The notes under the pieces: generated by a model | The model's input: only the letters and a program-made list of their open reading frames with translations | Database searches by the model: none | What the model was told of the DNA's origin: nothing | Source: Clostridium sp. CS001 | Lineage (GTDB): Bacteria; Bacillota; Clostridia; Clostridiales; Clostridiaceae | DNA: 49,658 nucleotides | Direction: 5' to 3' | Assembly (NCBI RefSeq): GCF_020443565.1 | Contig: NZ_JAIZZN010000030.1 | Location: 1 to 49,658, forward strand | Part shown: positions 1 through 7,779 of the stretch, piece after piece | How positions within the stretch are numbered: the stretch's first letter is position 1 | Layout: each line of letters begins with the position of its first letter | Made by a program: the position numbers and the translations under genes

Positions 1-802
1 AACTATTAAGATTTTCGCCATAGAATTTGCCACTAGATACTGCAAATAAATATTTATATCCTTTATCTATTCCTATAACATTGTCTTGATTATTATTCTC
101 TTTAGGTTTTACTTTTAAAGGGCAATGAATTTCTATCTTATGCTCTATTATTTTAACTGTTAATGTGCTATTTCTAATATTACTATCAGTTAATCTAACA
201 GGTACCCTTTTTCCTTTCTTTATGCAGGTTATATTTATATGTCCACCTTTATATGAATATAAGCCTGTATCTATTAAAAAAGTAACACCTTTTTTAGAAT
301 AAGGTATATTTCTTTTATATTTTCTTGTATATCTTTTAATCAAGTTGTTAAGATATTTATAATTTAACTGCTTATCTTGAAATATCTTAGGAATATTGAA
401 AATTTGATTAGTTAATACTTTATAATAATAATTATCAAACTTTAAAATGTAATTAATATAATGCTTATCTTCATTTGATAAATTATCATTTACTTTTATT
501 TGTTCTCTAACTCTTCTTTTAATATTAGACCATTGAGATTTTATATTTCCCATAGCTTCACTTAAAGCTAACTTCCAGTACCTAGTGGGTAACTTCCATT
601 GCTCTGCAAATTTAGTTTTTACCCATTCATCTCTTATTTTTCTTTCCTTACCTAATAATGGAATACTATTGATTCCACTAAATCTTGAATAAACATAGTT
701 TTTAACATTCTTATATTGATTCGCTATGAATTTTAACTCTTTTAAAGTAACTTCGTCTAATTCACAAGAATATTGTTTAACAGTTTTTATTATAGTATCC
801 AT
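1..802 (-). CDS. tnpB: TnpB-type RNA-guided nuclease / IS605 OrfB-like protein, C-terminus cut by window edge
   Basis: An open frame starts at ATG 802 and runs without a stop off the left edge (267 codons seen). An AGGTG-like ribosome binding site lies about 8 bases upstream. The protein is Lys/Tyr/Asn rich and basic, as expected of TnpB. Near the visible end is a RuvC-I-type motif, VIGIDKGYKYLFAVSSG, with the candidate catalytic Asp at residue 246; the RuvC-II Glu, zinc-finger and RuvC-III Asp would lie beyond the edge. The Asp sits later than in compact ~400-residue TnpBs, so the N-terminal domain is on the long side. It belongs to the IStron and presumably uses an omega-RNA encoded at the element's 3' end. 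Whether the nuclease is complete cannot be judged here. Confidence 0.8.
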   Translation of the reverse strand, partial: MDTIIKTVKQYSCELDEVTLKELKFIANQYKNVKNYVYSRFSGINSIPLLGKERKIRDEWVKTKFAEQWKLPTRYWKLALSEAMGNIKSQWSNIKRRVREQIKVNDNLSNEDKHYINYILKFDNYYYKVLTNQIFNIPKIFQDKQLNYKYLNNLIKRYTRKYKRNIPYSKKGVTFLIDTGLYSYKGGHINITCIKKGKRVPVRLTDSNIRNSTLTVKIIEHKIEIHCPLKVKPKENNNQDNVIGIDKGYKYLFAVSSGKFYGENLNS

Positions 803-896
803 TATCTTCACCTCTTTATATTTTATTATTATCATAATCCACCTATTTTATAGATGCTTTTTTCATGATATAAAATATTTTATTGAGGTTATTTAA

Positions 897-1039
897 ATGG
901 CTATAAGCAAAAACAATATAAGTATTAAAACTAGTATCCTAAGAGGGATAAATAAAACCTAAAATCAAAAGCAGAAAGAGAACGACATTCTGTACCTAAT
1001 TACGTTTACAATTTAATTGCTAAAGATTTAGAAAAATAG
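897..1039 (+). pseudogene. Frameshifted ribbon-helix-helix (CopG/Arc-like) small protein
   Basis: On the plus strand an ATG at 897 opens a frame reading MAISKNNISIKTSILRGIN that hits a stop at about 960. In the +1 frame just before that stop the sequence continues LKSKAERERHSVPNYVYNLI and ends KDLEK with a stop at 1037-1039. Joined, they make a ~47-residue protein with the beta-strand, helix, helix layout of RHH DNA-binding proteins, including a typical 'S-V-x-x-Y-I/V-x-x-L-I' second helix. A single-base frameshift near 955-960 splits it. It lies between the intron core and tnpB and is divergent to tnpB. Its origin (IStron accessory gene or older antitoxin) is unknown. Confidence 0.5.
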
Positions 1040-1119
1040 TTGATTGTTATAAAACTTTAAAATACGGTTGTCTAAATTATCTAATTTACATTTATACATT
1101 ATTTTTAGAGTGTTCACAT

Positions 1120-1604
1120 AAATTCGTTAATTCTATGCAGTTCTCTTATGAACTTCTTATACTTTCATATAAGCACAGACTATATCACAATCCTATTTCT
1201 CTATTACACAGTAGGCAACTATTGTATAATAGCCATACTAGGATTCTCCCCATTTCCCCACACTTGCAGGTACGAGATTTCTCTCTAGTCGTTGAACTTT
1301 ACTCTATTCGAGTCTTAGCTGCTGATTACCCATTATTACAACTTTTATAAAGTTATTTAATGTTTAGGATTTAACCTTGCACCATACTAATTATTTTTTC
1401 TACTTTCGTCACCATCACGCTTGATTTTGTTTCATATCTACGTTGTGGTTAATTAGTCTTTAGGGACTTCCAGCAATTAAAGGAGTTTTGGCGTTTATAC
1501 AAACGCACTCTACACTCTTTACGAATGTAGGGAGCTTTATTTGAATAAAATATTCCGTTTGTACATGTTTGTGTACATTCGTATATATTTTATACAACTA
1601 TTGA
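1120..1604 (-). ncRNA. Group I intron catalytic core of the IStron
   Basis: All four conserved core elements can be read on the minus strand in the right order: P (AATTGCTGGAAG, 1467-1478), Q (AATCAGCAGCTAAG, 1314-1327), R (GTTCAACGACTAGA, 1284-1297) and S (GATATAGTCT, 1177-1186). P and Q contain complementary GCTGG/CAGC segments (P4) and R and S contain ACTA/TAGT (P7). Short hairpins after S (about 1130-1172) fit P9-type helices. A possible P1 pairs CAACT (1604-1608, end of the nadC exon) with AGTTG (1595-1599), but it lacks the usual U-G wobble, so the splice site is not fixed. The 3' splice site lies outside the window. Confidence 0.88.
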
Positions 1605-1825
1605 GTTGCTCCATCTTGTTTGAAAAACTCTACATTAACCTGTCCAAGTATTTTAAAAACTCTTTCAAATACTGGAAGCCCAGCCATTACCCCCTCTTCT
1701 TTAGCTATCAGGTCAACGCTGCAAATACTATCATCACTTATAATAAACTCTGTTGTAATATCATTTTGTGGTACATCTTCTATTATTGCCTCGGCAATAA
1801 TCTTATCAATAATTAACCAATTCAT
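1598..1825 (-). CDS. nadC: NadC, quinolinate phosphoribosyltransferase, N-terminal exon interrupted by IStron
   Basis: NadC converts quinolinate plus PRPP to nicotinate mononucleotide, the last step of de novo NAD ring synthesis. The first ~74 residues match the family N-terminus: MNWLIIDKIIAEAIIEDVPQNDITT, then AKEEGVMAGLPVFERVF and EFFKQDG. The normal protein is about 280 residues, so roughly three quarters, with all PRPP- and quinolinate-binding residues, are missing here. Homology ends around codon GCA/ACT at 1604-1609, and a stop at 1598 is reached inside the intron. The start ATG at 1825 has a GGGAGGG ribosome binding site and overlaps nadB by 20 bases. Functional NadC would require splicing of the group I intron; otherwise the gene is dead. 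Confidence 0.85.
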   Translation of the reverse strand: MNWLIIDKIIAEAIIEDVPQNDITTEFIISDDSICSVDLIAKEEGVMAGLPVFERVFKILGQVNVEFFKQDGATQ

Positions 1826-3107
1826 TTCTAATACCCTCCCTCATCTTCTTAAATTTGCCTATAATCATAGCTTTATTAATTTCACTGTATTCACCAAATA
1901 TCTCTAAGCTCTTTATAAATTCATAGTTTAAAGTATTACTCATATTAATTGACTTATTTATAAATTCCGAAGCTCTTGTTGAAAAAACCAAGGCTTCTAG
2001 TAAAGAATTACTTGCCAATCTATTTGCACCATGTACACCTGTGCAACTAACTTCACCACAAGCAAATAAATTTTCCATGGATGTCCTAGAAAATAGATCA
2101 ACAGCAATTCCTCCCATGTGAAAATGTTGCACTGGTGTTACCGGTATTTTGTTTTTTGTAATATCTATACCACTTTCTAAACATTGTTTGTATATGTTTG
2201 GAAATCTACCTGTAATATACTCTCTATTTTTAAATGATATATCTAAAAATACAAAAGGTTTACTGCTCTTTTTTTCTTCTTCATAAATGGCTTTAGATAC
2301 TTCATCCCTTGGTAAAAGCTCATCTACAAATCTTTTACCGCATTCATTTAAAAGTTTTGCTCCCTCACCTCTTAGCGACTCTGATATAAGAAATTTCTCA
2401 CAATTAATCTTATTATCATATAATGCAGTTGGGTGAAATTGCACAGAGTCTAAATCTGAGGTTTTAACATTATGTCTCATAGCAATAGCTATTCCATCAC
2501 CTGTTAGTCCCCTCCTATTAGTTGAATTTTTAAATAAGCCTCCAATACCACCTGTTGCTAAAATAGTTGCTTTAGAGTATATATTTATTCTTTTTCCACC
2601 TTTAATTGCCACTCCGCCATAGCATGTGTTGTCTTTTGTAATTACATCCACTAAAGTAGTGTTCTCCAATATTCTTATGTTCTTTTTACTTTTTAATACT
2701 TCAATTAAAGATAAAAAAAGTTCTTTACCAGTTTCATCTTTACTATGCACAATTCTATTTACGCTATGTGCACCTTCCTTTGTATATTGGAAGGCTCCAT
2801 CTAATGTGTCAAATTTAGTTCCTAAACTTACAATCTTATTTATATTATCTATGGATTCATGTACTAAAGTTTGTACTGCTTCTAATGAATTCTTATATTT
2901 TCCAGCTTTTAAAGTGTCTTGAACAAACAATTCAAAATCTTTTTCATCTCTTGCTACAGAAATGCCCCCTTGTGCTAAAAATGTATTACACTGATTAGCA
3001 ACATCTTTGGTTATTAAAAGTATGTTTAAGTCTTCTCTTAAATTCAATGCAGCATACAGACCCGCTGCTCCAGTTCCAACTATCAGTACATCTACAGCAA
3101 TATCCAT
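1806..3107 (-). CDS. nadB: L-aspartate oxidase NadB
   Basis: NadB oxidises L-aspartate to iminoaspartate, which NadA condenses with dihydroxyacetone phosphate to quinolinate. The N-terminus has the FAD dinucleotide-binding fold (VDVLIVGTGAAGLYAAL), followed by the fumarate-reductase-family segment FLAQGGISVA and the flavin-site segments LATGGIGGLF, DSVQFHPTA, LISESLRGEGA and HFHMGGIAVD; CGEVSCTGVHGANRLASNS is the C-terminal FAD signature. At about 433 residues it is shorter than E. coli NadB (~540) and lacks much of the C-terminal helical domain, as in other clostridial forms. I chose ATG 3107 because AAGGTGAT sits 4-11 bases upstream; an in-frame ATG at 3137 lies inside nadA. It is the middle gene of nadA-nadB-nadC. 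Confidence 0.93.
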   Translation of the reverse strand: MDIAVDVLIVGTGAAGLYAALNLREDLNILLITKDVANQCNTFLAQGGISVARDEKDFELFVQDTLKAGKYKNSLEAVQTLVHESIDNINKIVSLGTKFDTLDGAFQYTKEGAHSVNRIVHSKDETGKELFLSLIEVLKSKKNIRILENTTLVDVITKDNTCYGGVAIKGGKRINIYSKATILATGGIGGLFKNSTNRRGLTGDGIAIAMRHNVKTSDLDSVQFHPTALYDNKINCEKFLISESLRGEGAKLLNECGKRFVDELLPRDEVSKAIYEEEKKSSKPFVFLDISFKNREYITGRFPNIYKQCLESGIDITKNKIPVTPVQHFHMGGIAVDLFSRTSMENLFACGEVSCTGVHGANRLASNSLLEALVFSTRASEFINKSINMSNTLNYEFIKSLEIFGEYSEINKAMIIGKFKKMREGIRNELVNY

Positions 3108-3111
3108 AAAA

Positions 3112-4020
3112 TCACCTTGCCAATTCATGCATTGCATTTAGACATTTTTGTGCTGCTTGTCTTACATCTTCATCCAATGTTATTTCATATTGATTATGAA
3201 GAAGGCTATTATAAACATCATCTAAAGTTGTCTTTTTCATGCTATTACATATCATAGCAGTCTTTGGTGTTATAAACTCTTTGTTAGGATTTTTATTTTT
3301 AAGTTCATATAGTATACCTTCTTCTGTTACAACCATATATTTCTTGCCAGTATCCTCAGTAGCAAATTTTATTATATCTCCAGTGCTTCCTATAAAGTCA
3401 GCTAAACTTCTAATTTCCTTGTTACATTCTGGATGAACCAAAACTTTTACATCTTTATCTTTATTTTTAACTTCTAAAATTTCTTCTGCACTTACAAATT
3501 CATGTACGCAACAGAACCCATTCCATAGAATCATATCCTTATTCGGAATCTTTTCATTTATATATTCACCTAGGTTTTTATCTGGTATGAAAATTATTTC
3601 CTCATTACCTAAGTTATTAATTATTTTTAGAGCATTTGAAGAAGTACAACACACATCACTTTCAGCCTTAACTTCTGCTGTTGAATTTATATAACATACA
3701 ACCTTTGCCCTCGGATGATCGTTTTTAAGCTCCCTAACATCCTCACCATTAATCATATCCGCCATTGTACACCCTGCATCTATGTTGGGTAGCAGCACAG
3801 TCTTTTCTGGTGAAAGTATTTTTGCACTCTCAGCCATAAACTTCACTCCGCAAAATACTATTATCTGCTCTTTTGACTCCTTTGCCACTTTACTAAGATA
3901 ATAGGAATCCCCTACAAAATCAGCTATTTCTTGTATATCATCATTTACATAATAATGCGCTAAAATCAAAGCTTTCTTTTCTATTTTCAATTGCTGAATC
4001 TTCTCTTTTAATTCTTGCAT
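3112..4020 (-). CDS. nadA: Quinolinate synthase NadA
   Basis: NadA makes quinolinate from iminoaspartate and dihydroxyacetone phosphate using a [4Fe-4S] cluster. The 302-residue length is typical. The three cluster cysteines are recognisable as C84 (AGCTMADM), C170 (NGFCCVHEF) and C258 (AMICNSMKKT); the AHYY segment near residue 21 and FCGVKFMAE near 56-64 are family signatures. A second cysteine pair, VCCTSSNA at 124-125, is also present. It is the first gene of the operon, four bases ahead of nadB, and is preceded by a promoter and dyad operator candidate at 4043-4107. Confidence 0.95.
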   Translation of the reverse strand: MQELKEKIQQLKIEKKALILAHYYVNDDIQEIADFVGDSYYLSKVAKESKEQIIVFCGVKFMAESAKILSPEKTVLLPNIDAGCTMADMINGEDVRELKNDHPRAKVVCYINSTAEVKAESDVCCTSSNALKIINNLGNEEIIFIPDKNLGEYINEKIPNKDMILWNGFCCVHEFVSAEEILEVKNKDKDVKVLVHPECNKEIRSLADFIGSTGDIIKFATEDTGKKYMVVTEEGILYELKNKNPNKEFITPKTAMICNSMKKTTLDDVYNSLLHNQYEITLDEDVRQAAQKCLNAMHELAR

Positions 4021-4042
4021 TTATTAAACACCTCTTTACATA

Positions 4043-4107
4043 TATCTATACACGTGTATATACACCTATATAGATATTATAATAGCATTTACACAATGAT
4101 ATATCAA
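4043..4107 (-). promoter_or_regulatory. nadABC promoter and overlapping dyad operator
   Basis: On the minus strand TTGATA (4102-4107), a 17-base spacer and TATTAT (4079-4084) form a sigma-A-like promoter. Directly downstream, covering the expected transcription start, is a 34-bp imperfect dyad (4043-4076) centred on GTGTATATACAC (4054-4065) with outer arms TATCTATA and TATAGATA; 15 of 17 pairs match. A second 14-bp perfect palindrome (4047-4060) overlaps it. The placement fits repression of NAD synthesis by a dimeric regulator such as NiaR/YrxA, but the regulator's identity is inference. Confidence 0.55.
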
Positions 4108-4115
4108 TATATTAA

Positions 4116-4172
4116 GAAAATAAAAAATTTCCTAGATAAACTCATTTTTCGCTTGAGTTTATCTAGGAAATT
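4116..4172 (-). terminator. Rho-independent terminator of the AAA-ATPase-like gene
   Basis: A perfect 19-bp inverted repeat (4126-4144 with 4154-4172, 9-base loop) is followed on the minus strand by a T-rich run (4116-4125). It lies 78 bases after the stop of the gene at 4250-5947 and just upstream of the nadA promoter, insulating the two units. Confidence 0.8.
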
Positions 4173-4249
4173 AGTTTATTGATTTTAGTACATTTACCTC
4201 GCAAGTAGGCAAAAATATCTTTACCTTCTAAAAAGGTTTAACCTTATGT

Positions 4250-5947
4250 TTAACTTAAATCTACAGTATAAATATCTTTTTTCCCTACAACAATAACCAA
4301 TATTTTCTTTAATCCTTCATCTTCCATCTCTTCCTTAACCATTTTGCTATGGTAATACATTTGAAGTTGTTTTAATCCTTGCTCTTTTACCTTTTCAAAA
4401 GTATTTCTGTCACTTTCTTTTATATATTTTAATTCTATAATCCATTGAAATTTTGTTATATTTTTAAGTTGAATTTTTCTTTTTAGCATTAGGTCTACAT
4501 ATCCTTTGCTGGTTTCATCTTCGCTTTTTATAAAATACGTATTATCTACACCCAGCAGAGTAAGAAGCATCATTTTTATGTTTTTTTCATCCATTTGTAT
4601 AAGGTCTCTATTAGATAAATCTTCTAATAAATCTTTTACAATATTCATTAAAGGTTCAATATCACCATTCATCCTCATTTCATTTACTGCAATTCTAATT
4701 GCCTGAGTTTCAATATTATAATTTTCATTTATATTTTGAAAATGCTGTTCCCAATAAATAGTCCTTATAACATAGTTAGGTATCTTTAATACAGTTCCAA
4801 GAGGTCCTTGCTCTTTTATAGTAAGCATCCCAAGATAAAATAGTAGGGATTTAAAATTTTCTTTTTGGCTATACATAGTATGAATATTAAATCTATCCAC
4901 AAGAACCGTTGAAGTTTCACCAGTAGACATTATTTCATCTAAAGCTTCTCTATCATTGAAATTATAGGCTAACTGATTAACTTTGCCATAGTCTGTTTTC
5001 ACATTATTATCTATCATTTCTTTTGGATACTCATTATATGCTAAATAGCCATCAAGAAAATATAATGCCATATCAGGATTGAAAACAGATTCACTGTTCT
5101 CATTAAATTTATATCCGTTATAATACTCCGTCATATCTTTGCTTATCTTTTTTCTAAGATCGCAATCAGTAAGTTCCACCTCATCCATAATAGTAGAAAG
5201 TTCTTCCTTAGTAAACCCAAGCATAGCATTGACCTTTCTATCTAACGTGTAGTTCCTTGTTATGTTAAACCCACTGGTTAAATCATCTAGCATTATAGGG
5301 CTTACTCCAGTCATAAATATCCTTGTAAAATTATCTGCCGTAGCATCTTTTAATGCCTTATAAAAAACTTTAACAAAGCCTTCACCGTGAAGTATCCCAT
5401 TATACGTATTATGTCTCCCTCCTGTGATTAATTCGTTTGCAAAGTTATCGTATTCGTCTATGAGAACAAAAACCTGTTTTTCTATCTTACTTGCCAAAAG
5501 AGATATATATTGTACCGCTATTTCTGCACTTCTTATGTTTTTTGAAATAATCTTTTCTTCTAATAAATTTGAATAATGATTTATAAATTTTTCTACAGAT
5601 ATAATAACCTTTTCGTTAAAACTCCTTCTTAACTCTTCTTCTCCATTTCCAGCATCTACTCCTGCAAAACTTATTTTCCAAACAAGATATTTATTTTTCT
5701 CTTCAGTTGGGTTCTTGCCTATATATAAATCTCCAAATAACTCTTCAAATTTATTCTCTTTATTTATGTCATAATAATTCTCAAGCATTGATATAAATAA
5801 ACTTTTACCAAATCTTCTAGGTCTTATAAAAAATTGATAGGGTGAATATTTGTCTAGTATATCTATATAAGATGTTTTATCAACATAAAGATATTCTTTT
5901 TCTCTTAAAACTTCAAAATTAGAAATGCCATAAGGTATTCTCTTCAT
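4250..5947 (-). CDS. AAA-ATPase-like protein with C-terminal PD-(D/E)XK nuclease-like domain
   Basis: The N-terminal half begins IPYGISNFEVLREKEYLYVD and has a Walker-A-like RPRRFGKSL near residues 43-51, the hallmark of the AAA-ATPase_like family (PF09820); a Walker-B-like FVLIDEYDNF follows near 160. The C-terminal ~100 residues (GYVDLML then FQWIIELKYIKE near 520-535) match the PDDEXK_9-type nuclease fold with the D...ExK pattern. Proteins of this build occur in many copies in clostridia and Bacteroidetes; their function is not established. The gene is monocistronic, with its own terminator. 565 residues is the usual length. Confidence 0.85.
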   Translation of the reverse strand: MKRIPYGISNFEVLREKEYLYVDKTSYIDILDKYSPYQFFIRPRRFGKSLFISMLENYYDINKENKFEELFGDLYIGKNPTEEKNKYLVWKISFAGVDAGNGEEELRRSFNEKVIISVEKFINHYSNLLEEKIISKNIRSAEIAVQYISLLASKIEKQVFVLIDEYDNFANELITGGRHNTYNGILHGEGFVKVFYKALKDATADNFTRIFMTGVSPIMLDDLTSGFNITRNYTLDRKVNAMLGFTKEELSTIMDEVELTDCDLRKKISKDMTEYYNGYKFNENSESVFNPDMALYFLDGYLAYNEYPKEMIDNNVKTDYGKVNQLAYNFNDREALDEIMSTGETSTVLVDRFNIHTMYSQKENFKSLLFYLGMLTIKEQGPLGTVLKIPNYVIRTIYWEQHFQNINENYNIETQAIRIAVNEMRMNGDIEPLMNIVKDLLEDLSNRDLIQMDEKNIKMMLLTLLGVDNTYFIKSEDETSKGYVDLMLKRKIQLKNITKFQWIIELKYIKESDRNTFEKVKEQGLKQLQMYYHSKMVKEEMEDEGLKKILVIVVGKKDIYTVDLS

Positions 5948-6321
5948 ATAAGCTCACTCCTTCATTCTTCTTATTTAATTTTACCATTTCTATGTGAAAT
6001 AATATACCTAGTAAGAAAACTTTAACAACATTTTGGAAGCTTCAAGTCTGCCATCTTCTATAAGTGGCAGTTGCCTAGCCCAGAAAAATTACTTTGGTGG
6101 CAGTCTAAATCTGCTTCCAAAGTTGTTAATATTGCAGCACCGCAGGTGATGATTTAATTATTATGTTGAAAGTCGTATTATAAATACTATTCCATCTTTT
6201 ATAAGAGGGTCTGGAACTGTAAAAAGAGATGAAGTCTATCAATCATAATCTGATCGAAAACCTCACCTCTTTATCTTTCTATATTTTTTATTTCACTACA
6301 TTTTTTTCTCGCATTATGAAG
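5948..6321. other. Non-coding interval with two imperfect dyads, unassigned
   Basis: I see no convincing gene here. One dyad pairs TTTTGGAAGC (near 6031) with GCTTCCAAAG (near 6113) and encloses a CTGCCA/TGGCAG hairpin (about 6050-6072), so a structured RNA of ~110 nt on either strand is possible. A second, weaker dyad pairs AGAGATGAAG and CCTCACCTCTTT (about 6221-6272). Short fragments read as open on the minus strand but with repeated stops, so decayed coding or IS sequence is an alternative. I recognise no known riboswitch or RNA family. Confidence 0.35.
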
Positions 6322-6411
6322 TTTTTCTTATGTTATGCTAACAAAAGTATATGTTGCTATGAAAGCATTCCAGCAACATATACTTTTAGTTAAAGCATAA
6401 TATAAGAAAAA
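6322..6411. repeat. Palindromic repeat, short copy (copy A)
   Basis: Two arms, 6322-6358 and 6372-6411, form a nearly perfect stem of about 37 bp with only a few bulged bases and a 13-base loop (ATGAAAGCATTCC). The outer arm TTTTTCTTA, the internal TAAAGCATAAT, and the loop-side AGCATTCCAG recur in the much longer palindrome at 45544-45777, so this is a dispersed family. It directly abuts the def stop codon and may also end that transcript. Confidence 0.75.
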
Positions 6412-6882
6412 CTATTCCTCTTCTTGTTTAAACATTTCCTCAGCTCTAGACATATATAGTATTCCATCTAAATGGTCTATTTCGTGGCAAAAGGCCCTTG
6501 CAAGTAACCCTGTAGCGTTATGAGTTACTTTCTTACCTTTATAATTAAGCCCTTCAACAGTAACGCTGGTAGGTCTAACTACTTCACCTTCATATCCTAA
6601 ATAGCTTAAGCAACCTTCAATATCTTTTTCTTCCCCTGACTTAGCCGTTATTATAGGATTTATAACTATTATTGGTTCTTCATCCTCTTCACCTAAGTCA
6701 ATTAAAATAACTCTTTTTAAAACACCTATTTGTGGAGCAGCGAGACCTATGCCGTTCCCTTCATAAAGTGTATCCATCATATCATCAATTAAGTCTAATA
6801 TTTTTCCGTCTATCTTTTGAACCTTTTCGCAAACTGTAGTAAGACGTTTGTCTCCATATTGTAAAATTTCTCTAACTGCCAT
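6412..6882 (-). CDS. def: Peptide deformylase
   Basis: Removes the formyl group from the initiator methionine of new proteins. All three family motifs are present: GIGLAAPQIG (44-53), EGCLSY (89-94) and HEIDHLDG (133-140). The metal ligands are C91, H133 and H137, with E134 as catalytic acid. I chose ATG 6882, giving 156 residues, because AAGGAG is placed 7 bases upstream; an upstream in-frame ATG at 6936 would add a hydrophobic, family-unlike tail. The gene stands alone downstream of the V-ATPase operon and is followed directly by the palindromic repeat. Confidence 0.95.
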   Translation of the reverse strand: MAVREILQYGDKRLTTVCEKVQKIDGKILDLIDDMMDTLYEGNGIGLAAPQIGVLKRVILIDLGEEDEEPIIVINPIITAKSGEEKDIEGCLSYLGYEGEVVRPTSVTVEGLNYKGKKVTHNATGLLARAFCHEIDHLDGILYMSRAEEMFKQEEE

Positions 6883-7057
6883 GTCAATTCTCCTTTTCTT
6901 TATATTCACACATAAAAACAAACAACAATATAGCATAATAGCATCATTGATTTGTTATATATACCCATGTACTTTAATTGCTTTCCGTAGCAATAAATTT
7001 TTGTTTCTTATCCTTTATATTTTATTATAAATAGTTATATACATCAACTAAAACTTT

Positions 7058-7096
7058 CACAAAAAAATTAAGGTGTCATAAAAACACCTTAATTTC
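7058..7096 (-). terminator. Terminator of the V-ATPase operon
   Basis: A 12-bp stem (7065-7076 with 7084-7095) with a 7-base loop is followed on the minus strand by a run of seven T. It begins 4 bases after the ntpD stop codon and closes the nine-gene operon. Confidence 0.85.
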
Positions 7097-7099
7097 ATA

Positions 7100-7777
7100 C
7101 TATTGCTCAGCTAATTGTCTCTGCTTATCTGCAAGTTCTTGAGTTTTTTCCATCATATCTTTAACCTTCATAAGTCTAGTTAAAGCTCCTCTTTCATTTT
7201 CACCAAGCTTCATTTTTATATACTTTATAGTTTGGTTAAGTTGAGGTATTGTCATATATTCAAGAGCATTAACTGTTCTTCTAGTTTTTTCAATCTCATC
7301 TGCCATAAGCTGACATGACTTTTCTACTTCCGCAAGTTCTAAAAGTTCTGGCAAAATTGTATATAGCTTTTCTATTGCCAAATCAAGTTCTCCTGAAGTA
7401 CTAGCAAATCCATAAGGATATATACTGCCAGGATCATCTTCCAATTTTCTTTTGAACTTCATTACCGGAACATTAACACTCATAAGATTTTTTGTTTCTA
7501 CTTCTACCGAAATACTTTCTTTGGGATAAGCAATGGCTTCCTCAAGAAATTCTGAAGACATTAATGCACTTGCCATAACAAAGTCCTTAAAAGAGTTTTG
7601 TAATTCTTCTTCAACGCTCTTTCTAAGCTCATTGTTATGTTTTATAAGATCAATAAATCTTCTCATAAGTTCATCTTGCTTATCTTTTAATAATTTATGT
7701 CCTCTAGTAGCTGTACCTAACCTTTTTTTAAGTTTAGTAAGCTCCATTCTAGTTGGATTAACATTTAACCTTGCCAT
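7100..7777 (-). CDS. ntpD: V-type ATPase subunit D (central rotor shaft)
   Basis: Subunit D is the long antiparallel coiled coil that turns inside the A3B3 head. The start [20 protein letters not shown] and the repeated heptad-like pattern through residues ~10-75 and ~150-215 match the family; length 225 is normal. Its ATG lies 2 bases after the ntpB stop, so it is translationally coupled. It is the last gene of the operon and is followed at once by the terminator. Confidence 0.95.
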   Translation of the reverse strand: MARLNVNPTRMELTKLKKRLGTATRGHKLLKDKQDELMRRFIDLIKHNNELRKSVEEELQNSFKDFVMASALMSSEFLEEAIAYPKESISVEVETKNLMSVNVPVMKFKRKLEDDPGSIYPYGFASTSGELDLAIEKLYTILPELLELAEVEKSCQLMADEIEKTRRTVNALEYMTIPQLNQTIKYIKMKLGENERGALTRLMKVKDMMEKTQELADKQRQLAEQ

Positions 7778-7779
7778 GT

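Larger units (their letters stand above)
1..1604 (-). mobile_element. IStron (group I intron plus TnpB element) inserted in nadC, left part missing
   Basis: On the minus strand, nadC coding sequence stops making sense near 1604 and is followed by a group I intron core (about 1120-1604) and then a TnpB gene (802 to the left edge). This order, intron first and IS605/IS607-type TnpB after it, is the known architecture of IStrons such as CdISt1 of Clostridioides difficile. No tnpA is visible; it may be absent or lie beyond the edge. The 3' end, the 3' splice site, any omega-RNA and the rest of nadC are outside the window. The exact 5' boundary is uncertain by about 10 bases. Confidence 0.85.

Noticed and set aside
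1135-1350. 71-codon plus-strand open frame
   Set aside because: It lies across the intron core on the opposite strand and has no family likeness or ribosome binding site.
1541-1907. Overlapping plus-strand open frames of 91 and 95 codons
   Set aside because: They are antisense to nadC, nadB and the intron end and show no protein-like pattern.
6221-6240. IS1182/IS256-like end sequence (GGTCTGGAACTG)
   Set aside because: Only one short match by eye, without a partner end or target duplication.
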